Positions 1-9,200 of a DNA stretch of 64,000 nt are shown piece by piece; within the stretch, counting starts at the first letter, position 1; every line of letters begins with the position of its first letter. The stretch comes from Flammulina velutipes (taxonomy: Eukaryota; Basidiomycota; Agaricomycetes; Agaricales; Physalacriaceae). Below the pieces are notes generated by a model. That model had not been told where the DNA came from and made no database searches. It was given only the letters and a program-made list of their open reading frames with translations. The stretch covers positions 372,001 through 436,000 of the forward strand of contig CM022368.1 of assembly GCA_011800155.1 (NCBI GenBank). The letters run 5' to 3'. The translations under genes and the position numbers were made by a program.

Positions 1-247
1 GGGACTCTCTTTTTTAATAGAAGATGCTGGGATATAGCGAGTTCTCAACTTCACACCACGTCACGACACTGGGTCGTAGTCAAGGCGCAACTCGTAGACA
101 TATCTCCCAGATACATCATTGCGCTCCCTTGTAATAAGCAAGACGAGCAGGATGATGGGTACACATCTGGTATACATCACCAATTATTTGAGAGATCGAA
201 GAAAGGTATCTATTCTATCGAGTCGTCTATCGGGCCCAAGCGGTGTA

Positions 248-1251
248 CTAGTTATCAGCCTTGAAGGTATACAGCCCGCCTTCTCGTTTGGCGGCGGAGA
301 AAAACAGTTGCGAGAGAATAGCGCCGGACGGGATAGATAACGAGCATTCAACCTTGTCGCCTGGAGAAAGGGCGCCTACTCCAGAAGGAGTACCGGTTAG
401 GACCAAATCTCCTTCCTAGTAGTAGCGTGAGGATTACAAGACAGTGCGCAAGTGGGAAAATCGAACCTCGAGAGTCATGATGGATGATATGTGCTCTATG
501 AGGCGAGGAATACGAAAGATCATATCTGATGTGACCCCGTCCTGCTTAGTGACCCCATTTACCTGAATGAAGGTTGTGATGAGTTGCGCGCGTGAACCCT
601 CGGACAAAAGTACCCACCGCAAGAGTCAAACGAAGGTTTTGTGGATCGATACTCGACGTCTTCTGGATGAAAGGGCTAGATTGCACGCATGCTAAGTCGC
701 TGCTGGAACGTGTGGATTGTTACATACCCAATGGGGGTGAACGAGTCGAAGCCCTTTGCAGCAGACCATGGAAGACCTTTGTTTCTAACTTGTGCTTGGA
801 GATTCCTAGCAGTCATGTCGACAGCCAAGGCTTGGCAGCTTAGTATTTCGCATCGGTACTTTACTGTCAAAAAAGCTCACCGTATCCAGCTATATGCGAC
901 GCCGCGTTCGCTTGGGGAATGTCGCGGCCACCTTTCCCAATAACAAGGCCAAGTTCCACTGGGTGTTACAGCTGTTACGGCTATGCTTCTATGTCAATGA
1001 AGGAACGACGTACCTTCATAATGGGCATCAATACCAGGGGGAATCTGAACGACGCCACCGGAAGTTATATATGAGGTAGTTGGCTTCAGAAAGAAGAAGG
1101 GCTCTTTTGGTGTGGCGTTGGATAATTCCTTGATATGCTCTGCGTAGTTGCGCCCAATAGCGACAATCTTCGAGTGTACGACATCAAAACATGAGATGGA
1201 GGTAGATTAGACGCGATTCACTTTCTTTCCGTTTCTTGCAAACGATGCCAT
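248..1251 (-). CDS. FAHD1-like fumarylacetoacetate hydrolase family protein (acylpyruvase / oxaloacetate decarboxylase type)
   Basis: Recognised only after splicing, because the exons are short. Reading the minus strand from the ATG at 1251, a ten-residue exon (MASFARNGKK) is followed by an intron and then a segment beginning IVAIGRNYAEHIKEL. Further exons give the family blocks VELGLVIGKGGRDIP, DMTARNLQAQ, GLPWSAAKGFD, TSDMIFRIPRLIEHIS and GDLVLTGTPSGVGAL. The stop is at 248-250. These are the signature blocks of the FAH fold; the Glu and Asp residues in them normally bind the catalytic divalent metal. The product is about 210 residues, usual for FAHD1. Family members cleave acylpyruvates or decarboxylate oxaloacetate, often in mitochondria. 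Introns have ordinary GT-AG ends, for example a donor just after TLE and an acceptor before EGDLV. The exact substrate cannot be read from sequence. Confidence 0.88.
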
Positions 1252-1621
1252 GATTGCCAGCAGCAACGAGTTGCTTTTACTCGCCAAGCGATGATGTGAC
1301 ATGCACGTCACGCTCAAACAACTTCGGCAACTTCCTGAACCGCCACAAGCCTCTCAATGCCTCCATAGAATTTACGCAAGGACTACAGAAACCTTTTCAA
1401 AAAGCTAGAAATTATTTAGCACCCAGAACCGGCGTTGATCAGTGGTTGTAGCCTTTTTTCAAAATGATTCTTAACGTCGGCTTGGCATGCTCAGCCCCTC
1501 AGCCCGAGACCTGATCTCACAGGTGGCTTGGCGCGAAGGGCAACGAAATCTGCCCAGAGACTTGGTGACCGTGATATAAGACTGCACAGAATCTGCTCCC
1601 CGCCTTGCCACTTTACCCCTC

Positions 1622-2387
1622 ATGTCTTCATCTTCCTCCGCTTCAGATTCTGAACAGTTAGTACTTATTCGGTCGTAGCATTGTGTTACGCTAACAGCGA
1701 ATTAGAACCTCTGAGGCCCCTACTCAAACCGCGCGCTTGGGCCTCTCTTGGGAAATAGCTGTTATAACAATAACCAGTCAGTTCTGCTCGCTCTACCTTC
1801 GCCCGCAACCTTGCTCACGTCTATGATAGTCGTAATCATTCTGGCAGTTATAGCCACCACCATCTTCCAAGTGCGCAAGAAGGCCCAACGGAAGAGGTAC
1901 GACGCAGAGCGAGCAGAGACGGCGGCAAGCAGAGCAGAGAAACGGACAAATGCATCGCCTATACGCAAGGTTCGTCTCACAACACCTCTGGAATCTTTTC
2001 TTCAATGCTTACACTATCGTATCAGCCACCAACCGCACACCGCTCGTCCTCGAGATATTCCAAGGAGCAGATGGTAGAACACTCCAAACCGACACGCTAC
2101 TACTGGGACCAACGTTAAACGTGGCCAGCGGAATTCTGGGTCGTCACCTTCACTCTGCGCCGAAGTGCGCATTCGCTCTGGTTCGCTCTAATCCCTTTCA
2201 TCGATTCAATCGTTACTGACGGCGAATAGGCCCCCTACACAAAGTACCGTTAGTACGCTCTATCGCGGAAGATGACGATGTTGTCCGGGTAGCAGGCCGA
2301 TCAGCACGCCAAGACGAGCGGGAGGATGTTTCCGTCGAAGTTGCTTTACATAGCACTATTGGGAGATGTTGGGTTGTACTGTATTAG
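1622..2387 (+). CDS. Small single-pass membrane protein, unknown family
   Basis: Five exons can be joined with consistent phase: 1622-1656, 1706-1776, 1830-1969, 2026-2113 and 2230-2387, ending at TAG 2385-2387. The product is about 163 residues. It starts with a Ser-rich leader (MSSSSSASDSEQ). A hydrophobic stretch of about 20 residues (ending VIILAVIATTIF) follows, then a strongly basic, Ala/Glu-rich juxtamembrane segment (QVRKKAQRKRYDAERAE). The tail is polar and contains an acidic cluster. The positive charges after the helix favour a cytosolic C-terminus. I do not recognise the family. The gene lies head-to-head with the FAHD1-like gene, about 370 bp apart. The splice model rests on donor/acceptor fit and open phase only. 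Confidence 0.5.
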
Positions 2388-2709
2388 AGTTCAACAATAG
2401 ACTTTGATTGATATCTCAACTGGGCGTCGGAAGTCTTGTAGAAGAATAGTGGACGCAGTCAATTACATTGAACCAATAGGAGGCAATACAATCCGTGCCA
2501 AGGTTGAATCTCCTTCCGTTGTGTCAAATCCAGGATCTTCCAAGTCAATTTGGATATCAAGTCACTATATAGAGGCAGCTGGCATGGATCAACAGCTTGC
2601 ACTAAATTTAAAAATTACAAGTCCCAATGCCTTCAAATTGCGAGGGTAAAAAAAAACAGTAAGAAGCAAAAGAAATCTCGAGTAAGTGATCGATGATGAA
2701 CACTAGTAC
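2388..2709. other. Intergenic, no gene seen
   Basis: An open frame of 81 codons crosses this gap, but it starts without a good context and matches nothing I know. There is an A-rich run near 2646-2656. I see no supported feature. Confidence 0.4.
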
Positions 2710-4137
2710 TCATTCGATAAAAATCCGCCTATAGAACTGTGGATGTCGCTTCGGTCTCGGGTGTCGAACCTCGCTGGAAGTGCAATACTTCAAATAGTTG
2801 GCAAACGTCGCCCGACCGAGCAAAGCCATTTCGTAGCCAACAGAAGCCCGAATCCTCCCAACTGTCGGCAAGAGAGCTTCTTCATCGTCGAAAGGCGCAA
2901 AACGCGTGCTCGAAAACGGAATGGGTAGGGCAGGAGGCGGGGAGAGCTTAGGCAGTACCAGATGGTGCTCTGGAAACCCTTCTTCCAACAAGTCATCCAC
3001 GATGGTCCTTTCTGGTCGCGTCTCCGGATCGCTACCAGCCAACCGGTGATCACTGTCAAGCAAAGGTCCTTGCATATCACCAATCGCATCGTTTGCTGGT
3101 GTCAACAGTGACGTAGGATAAGGAGTTGGGCGGCGCCTGGTCGTCTCCGGTTTCGGGAAAAAGAAGTCGTCCAACTCTTTGGCGGGGACTTTCGCGGGTG
3201 TTCTGAGAGAAGGAGGACTGGGCGCGACACAGTCTCCGAGGTCGAAACTGATGTTAGGACCTTCGATGGCACCTTGCTGGACTGGACCTGGCGAGAGGCT
3301 GGAAGACAGGTTGCTAAACGTCCTCTCAAGCAGCTCCTGCGGCAGTGGTAGTGGTGGTGATGTTTGGGAGGAGACGTCGTTGGTGGCGGAGAATTCATCG
3401 TCAGCGGAATAGCCTTCGTTATCGAAAGCCTCCTGCTGTTCAAAGACTGGAGACTGTTCATCCTCTTCACTAAAAGGATTGAACAACGAGTCATATTGGG
3501 GTGTAAGTTCTGGTTCGAGGTCCGTGTCATCCGGCGATGCCAGGTGGAAAGATGGGAATATCGACGCCGCGAAGTCTTGCAAAGGATCGGGGACATGTTT
3601 CGACGAGCCATCGGAGGAACGAGTAGTGGCAGAATGGTCGAATCCGGAGTCGAAAACATCCTGCTGGATTTGCATGACCTCAAGGCCAAACGAAGCAAGA
3701 CCTATGAGGTCTGGAGAGTACAGTGCAGCTTCACCGTATCCCCCGACGGCAGAAACCAGCGAGGCTGATCGTGATGGAGCCTCTTGTGGCATATCATTCA
3801 CGAGGGAAAGATGGAAGAACGGGAATTCGACCTCAACCAAGCCTGGGGATGGTGGTGGTGGTGAGAAAAGGTCCAGCGGGGAAACGCCACTCGACAATAA
3901 CGTTGATGGGGATGCGACTAGCAAGTGGGATATCAACCTGCGCGACAGTGACGACGGCGCGATGGTGTGTTCATGGCCAGCTGCTAACTGCGAGGAGAGT
4001 GGCGTGTGCTGCACCCTAAGGTGCGATGAAGATGTTGAGGCGTGTGCCTTCGATAGTATGATATCAATTAACCCCCTCCCCGTGGTAGCGTTCCACATTT
4101 TCCTCAAGCACACTTGGTAAGGCGAGTTGAATGCCAT
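2710..4137 (-). CDS. Ser/Pro-rich protein of unknown function, left copy (A)
   Basis: Single-exon frame of 475 residues starting MAFNSPYQVCLRKMWNATTG. This ATG is preferred over the in-frame upstream ATG at 4248. The right-hand paralogue is frame-shifted upstream of it by a 2-nt difference, while everything downstream stays in register, so selection acts only from MAFNS onward. The protein has a basic N-terminal segment, a Pro/Ser-rich middle, a long acidic region and a C-terminal conserved block (RIRASVGYEMALLGRATF). No signal peptide or membrane helix is evident. I do not recognise a domain. It is nearly identical to the copy at 17358-18791 except for a strongly diverged block at about 3010-3218. 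An open frame retained in both copies suggests both are still functional. Confidence 0.7.
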   Translation of the reverse strand: MAFNSPYQVCLRKMWNATTGRGLIDIILSKAHASTSSSHLRVQHTPLSSQLAAGHEHTIAPSSLSRRLISHLLVASPSTLLSSGVSPLDLFSPPPPSPGLVEVEFPFFHLSLVNDMPQEAPSRSASLVSAVGGYGEAALYSPDLIGLASFGLEVMQIQQDVFDSGFDHSATTRSSDGSSKHVPDPLQDFAASIFPSFHLASPDDTDLEPELTPQYDSLFNPFSEEDEQSPVFEQQEAFDNEGYSADDEFSATNDVSSQTSPPLPLPQELLERTFSNLSSSLSPGPVQQGAIEGPNISFDLGDCVAPSPPSLRTPAKVPAKELDDFFFPKPETTRRRPTPYPTSLLTPANDAIGDMQGPLLDSDHRLAGSDPETRPERTIVDDLLEEGFPEHHLVLPKLSPPPALPIPFSSTRFAPFDDEEALLPTVGRIRASVGYEMALLGRATFANYLKYCTSSEVRHPRPKRHPQFYRRIFIE

Positions 4138-5040
4138 CGATATGCGAGTCTGTGATTGAGAGGTGAAGGTGGAGGGAAGAGAGATCGAGTGTGGGAATGT
4201 GATTTGAGGACAACAATGTTGGCTTATATTCCTGGAGAACAAGGGCACAAGGCCAGGTCCTGAAGCACAGGATTTCTCTCCAAGGTAGCGTCGTTATGGT
4301 CGACAATTGACTGTATACTAAAGAATAAGAACATACATGGTCAGGTTTTTTGAACTCCGACAAAAGCGGGGCGTTCACCTCGATATGACCATCGCAGTGA
4401 AAACTATGGGCTAGGTATGCTGCATCGACCAAATTGTCTCCAAATCCGGCACGCTCCCTTTCCCGCGAAGGTAAACGACGATATCCCTAGCGTCGCGTTT
4501 GACCCGACTCGATCCACTGTCCAGAGCATGTCGTGGCACCATATGTCGGATCGACCAACATCCGGACAAATCTTTCTTGTAGATGGCGACAACGACGGCC
4601 ATGTAGTCTTCTTTTGGGCGAGGAGGATCCGCGCCGAGGTTAAGGAGGTCCTGGATAGGCTGCAGAAAAGTTGTGGACGTTTATCGGGGAAGCGGATGCA
4701 AATAATATCAAGAACTGTATGTGCGGAGACGACGGACATAAAATTTCGGTGTAGACGTCCTTAGACCAGGATAGAGGGTCGGCTTTGACGCGTCTTGTTA
4801 TATATTTGGCGCGAAAGACATTTGGATCAGAAACGAAAATACGAAGATGCTCCGAAGCATTGGATATCAATTAACTGAACAGTATGACAGTCAGCGAGGA
4901 AGTAGGAGGTGACAAGGCATACTTTAACTAGAAGAGCTCGTTGGTCATGCGTCATCCATTTAGATATTTGAGTCCGTAGAACGGTGGCGGGACTTGTCGC
5001 GTCTCGTTGGCCTGACGTTTTAGAGACTGGAATTTGGAAG
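2720..5040 (-). repeat. Segmental duplication, left copy
   Basis: The segment is homologous, in the same orientation, to about 17367-19960. Homology begins at a shared aaaaatccgcc block and ends upstream of the ankyrin gene near 5040. About 14.6 kb separates equivalent points. Identity is mosaic: very high at 2735-3010 and 3219-4500, clearly lower at 3010-3218 and beyond about 4500. I see no terminal inverted repeats or target-site duplications at the ends. Confidence 0.85.
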
Positions 5041-5060
5041 CCTCCTCCAAATCGTTCTTT
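4404..5060 (-). pseudogene. Degenerate left copy of the ankyrin-repeat gene
   Basis: Fragments in several frames match the intact 270-residue protein at 19063-19875. They include the C-terminal end (DLETIWSMQ), a Lys-rich stretch, the ITRRVK-DPLSW-KD block and upstream untranslated sequence to about 5060. The copy has lost roughly 270 nt in all, including a gap of about 140 nt where the middle ankyrin repeats should be. Frameshifts and single-base changes break the rest. No frame longer than about 115 codons survives. It is adjacent to the intact Ser/Pro-rich gene A, exactly as in the right-hand segment. Confidence 0.75.
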
Positions 5061-5960
5061 ATGGATCCTTGGCTACGATGTCGGCATTTGGATGATGTCG
5101 ACTGCTCTAAATGTTTCACGATCGTCAAGCTATGCTTCATGCGATGTCCTCCCGTTCGCCCCAAAGACAGGAAACGTTTCCGTCTCGAGCGTCATGTACC
5201 TGGAAGCTTTTCGCATCAACATTGCGCTTATGGACTAAGAATGAGGAATGAGCGAGACGACGAGAATAAGTTAAGAACATACCTTGACATCATGGGCAAC
5301 TGTATACCAATCATCCTCTTCGAACATGTCCTCGAACTTGACCTTGCTAAGAAATACAGATGCAGACTTTGCGAAAGTACTCGATAAGCACCATCTTGTC
5401 GTTGTCTCGTTTGGCTAGCTTGGGAAACGATGGTCAATTGAAAGGGCATCGAAAATATACCCGGTGCGCACCTGCGTACCCTCGTAGCTAAAGCCGGTCA
5501 ATAATTGGCGTAGAACTGGCTGCCAATGTTGGGGATGTTGTCAATTGTAAAGTCGAGCCATATCTAGCTATAGAATTTGGGTGAAGGGCATCGTATTTGC
5601 ATCGTACTGAAGATACGCACCAGGGGTCTTCATTGGTCTCCTCAAATTCTGCATCAAGGCTCTCGTCCTCCTCCCACATGTATCTCACTCCAGCAATATC
5701 TTCCTTCGCTTTGGCAATGGTGCATGGATCGTTGATGCTGGTGTTCCCATTGCTCGACGCGCGAAAAAAACGCGAGATTTTGACCTGTATCCCGCTTTGA
5801 AGGTATGTGAGCTGTTTTCGTTGCAGGAACTGACAGAGGGCTGTCTAGGCCAGCGGGGTTGATGGGAGTTCGTGGTGACTTGGAATTTCAACTAGGAATC
5901 CGAAATCCAACCGAAGTCCGAATCAAGTAACACGAACACGTGTCTCTAGCCTCTGCGCAC
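5060..5960 (-). pseudogene. Degenerate coding relic of unknown family
   Basis: On the minus strand several stretches look like protein coding but do not join into one frame. They include NDPCTIAKAKEDIAGVRYMW followed by an acidic block, DFTIDNIPNIGSQFYANY (then a stop), KRDNDKMVLIEYFRK, and SVFLSKVKFEDMFEEDDWY (in another frame). Donor-like GTATGT and GTGCGT sites follow two of them, so this was probably a multi-exon gene. At least one frameshift (near 5375-5385) and one stop (near 5515) cannot be removed by plausible introns. I do not recognise the family. A wrong intron model could make it look more broken than it is. Confidence 0.4.
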
Positions 5961-6297
5961 ATTCGACGTTCGTAATTTGCTCGACGCTGTCTTGAGAAAT
6001 GAGCGTCTCAGAGTTATTTTCAAGCGAGAAGGCGTATGCTTGGCCATTTTCCTGAAAGAGACCTGTTGACAGCTATGTCTTGACGCTAAATTTTTACCGA
6101 TTACGCTTTTCCACTAATAGAATAAAAGAAAGTACATCGGTCGCGTATTCTTGGATAGTAGGTTACATATGCATACGGATTACAAAATACAGAGTACAAT
6201 TTGATAGAAATAAGGCCAGTATAAATGGCAACTATACATCTGTCAGGACGTCAGCGTTGAGTTTATGAAGAATCGCGTCAAAATACTGACCCAGCAA

Positions 6298-9200
6298 TCA
6301 TCTCTCAATGTCTACATGTCTGACGACCTGTGCGTGCAACATCTTCCCAAGTGGCGTCAAGCTGTAGTCCTGCCGCTTTCTCCGCACATTCAACAACTCG
6401 CGTACAAAGCCAACCGGACTTTGAAGAAATGCACAATACATTTGCATACCCTGAAGATTGCCACGGTTCTTGCGAAGGACAAATCCATCAGGCTGGGCCC
6501 GCGAGCCCATCGACGTTGAGATACCGAGCCAGTTGCACAGATGGGCGTACTCCTCGTATGTGCTTGGGTAGAGTTGACCCGCAAAGAGGTTTAACTGAGA
6601 CAACGCACTGTACGGGTACATGGTCTTGGAAACGGTGGGTACGCAGTAGAAGGCAAATCTATCGAAGCGATGACCATCACCTGTGACGCGCGGGGAGTAG
6701 ACGTAGAGGAAGACTGGGGGTTTGGGTTGGCTGCGTAGAATGGGGACAAGCTTGTTTGCTTCGAACTGGCTGATTACAACGAGATTTCCTTTGTTGTCTC
6801 GAAGAAGCCATTGTACGTCTTTGAGGAACTGTGTTCCGCTGTCTCGCCCTTGTATAGTGACAGCGAAGTCGCGGGTAACACGGAATTTCTTGCTGAAGGG
6901 GTCGTTGCCAGACAGATGACGGTCAAGGATGGGCTTGACGACTACCAGCGGTGAGATGGCAAATGAATCTAGATCAACCGATAGGCCGCTCATTGCGAAC
7001 GCCTGCAGTTTTGGGTCAAAGTGATGTATGGCAACCTGTGGCGCCCCGAGGTGCTCTCGCTGCTGCTCTGCTTCAACCTCATGACTGACCTCTCGCTCCT
7101 GCTCCTCGTCAAAGTTACGTGAATAGACCGCCTGAAGTCCAAGTTCCTGGAGTCGTTTGACCAGCTCCAAATGGACGTCCACCGGAACTGCAGATGTCTT
7201 GACACCATAGAGCTCAGTGAGGGTCCGTGATTCCCTTTGCAACCACACCGAACGCAAATTCCGTTGTTGCACAGACGTCGGATGAGCTGACACTGACTTT
7301 AAGCATGAACTGCGAGCATGAAAGTCGGTGCCCTGCTGAGCCCATTGGGGTGCGTGGTGGGCTATGTCGACACAGGTATTGACCATAGTCCAACGGACGA
7401 TGTCAGCAACCGATACGGCGCTATCCGATGGCGAAGGTCGTGAATTCCGAATGAGAGTGTCGACATCTGGTGGGGCAAGGAATGAGAGTGATTGGCCTTT
7501 GCCGAGCTGGCGCATCCGCATGCATCCTGTTCACAATTCGTAAGTGATCATAAGATGGAAAAAAGGATGCTTACCTTGTACTAGCCTGTCCTTTGTAACC
7601 TTCTTCCCAATCGTTACCGCTGCTCGCCATTCCCGAGGCGTTTTGAGATCTGTCCCTCGTGTGTGTGCATCATCCAGATAGACTAGACATGATCCTAGAC
7701 GTTCGCGATAAACTGACGACTGAAGAAGCTCGAGGTCTCCATTTCGGCGGACAACCATGAGCTCGTCATTATCGTTGAAATATACGGCTGCCTGGACTGT
7801 TTCGACATCCTCCCTCTCTGCTAGCCATTGAGTCGCTACGTCGTGGTTGTTCAGATCGAGCATCTGCGCACCGACGTCCAGGAAGGCGCGAACTTCTCGT
7901 CGGGCAGCAATAAGGCTGACCAGCTGGTGTCCCGACATCGTTCGTCCCGATGCTGCGTCACGAGTACAGGTGTATTCGGCATTTTCTGGGCGAAGTAGGT
8001 ACGTCAAAACGAGTGCATTGGTGCTGGATTGGTCCACTGGGTCGACCTGCGTGATGGAGGTCGGAAGCAAATGTTGATTGTCGTTGGTGCCGCTGAAACC
8101 GGTCGTCGGATGCACTCGGCGTTCAGCGAGATCCCAACCTGAAGAGGAGAGCTTGTCCGGAAACTCCTTCATGGCGCGCGGGAAGACTGCTCTGGCGAGA
8201 TAGAAATCGATAACAGCCCGGCAGTGACGGAAGATTGCATACAGAAAAGCGAATTGGGCCGTATCCGTGAGATTTATTGCAGCGACATGTCGCAAAGAGA
8301 TCGGTAAAGCGTCGAGAGGGATATCAGTGATCCAACTTTCATAGAGCATGACGGGATTACTATCGAGAAGTAGGCGCTTCAGGCATGCTCTGACTTGATC
8401 TTGATCAAGTCCGCTGTAATAGTATGCCAAGCAGGTAAGCAGTATTGCAATGTCTGGATGACCGAATTCCGAGTGTGGTGAAGGAACGTCCTTTGCCCGA
8501 TAGGGCACCGCAAGGAGGGAGCGAGTTTCTTCAACAAGGCCATAGTCAACCCGCCACCTCGGCCGACATAGTACATGCACCAGCAATCTCTCGACAAACA
8601 GGCCGCGAAGCAGAAGAAGGATGTTATAAAACATGGGATCAGGCTGGAACAGCTGCTGCACTGCAGATATGATTGAGTCATGGGGAATGCGGTGGGTGAT
8701 GAAGTCCTGGATGATCTGTGCGTGTTCGGGTGGTATGAAAAGCATGTTCAGTCCTCGTACTGGTTGGCCTTCCATGATATCCTCGACGACCTTCCGAATG
8801 AGCTCGTCACCAAATGACTCCGGGAGCTTTACAAGAGGGAAAGCCCACACATTCGGTCTTCGAACCTCAATGCCGCTATCAACACCGTAGATTTGTGTGA
8901 ACCCCTCTACATGTTTCGCCGCCAGAGAAAGAACATCCTGCATGACCAGCCAACGATTTGGACTGCACTCGAGATCTTGCTGGGCGCCCATGGTGTAAAT
9001 GAGCTGATAGCGAGCGTGAAGTAGTTCGTCACTTTCGTCCAGAATATCACGAGCATTCTTGGCCAATAGTTGATGAAGACGAACCGCATTGACACGTTCA
9101 TTGTTATTGGTGTAGTCCTGGGTGATCATCTTCTCCACAGCGAGCAACCTGACGGATAGAGCATGCTCAGGCTGAGTGACTAGTATGCCCCCCGTCCTCC

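Noticed and set aside
3479..4120. 213-codon plus-strand frame, also present antisense in the right copy
   Set aside because: It is the complement of the Ser/Pro-rich coding exon. Its survival in both copies follows from the near identity of the copies.
4138..4248. N-terminal extension of Ser/Pro-rich protein A from an upstream ATG
   Set aside because: The same region is out of frame in copy B because of a 2-nt difference, so it is unlikely to be coding.
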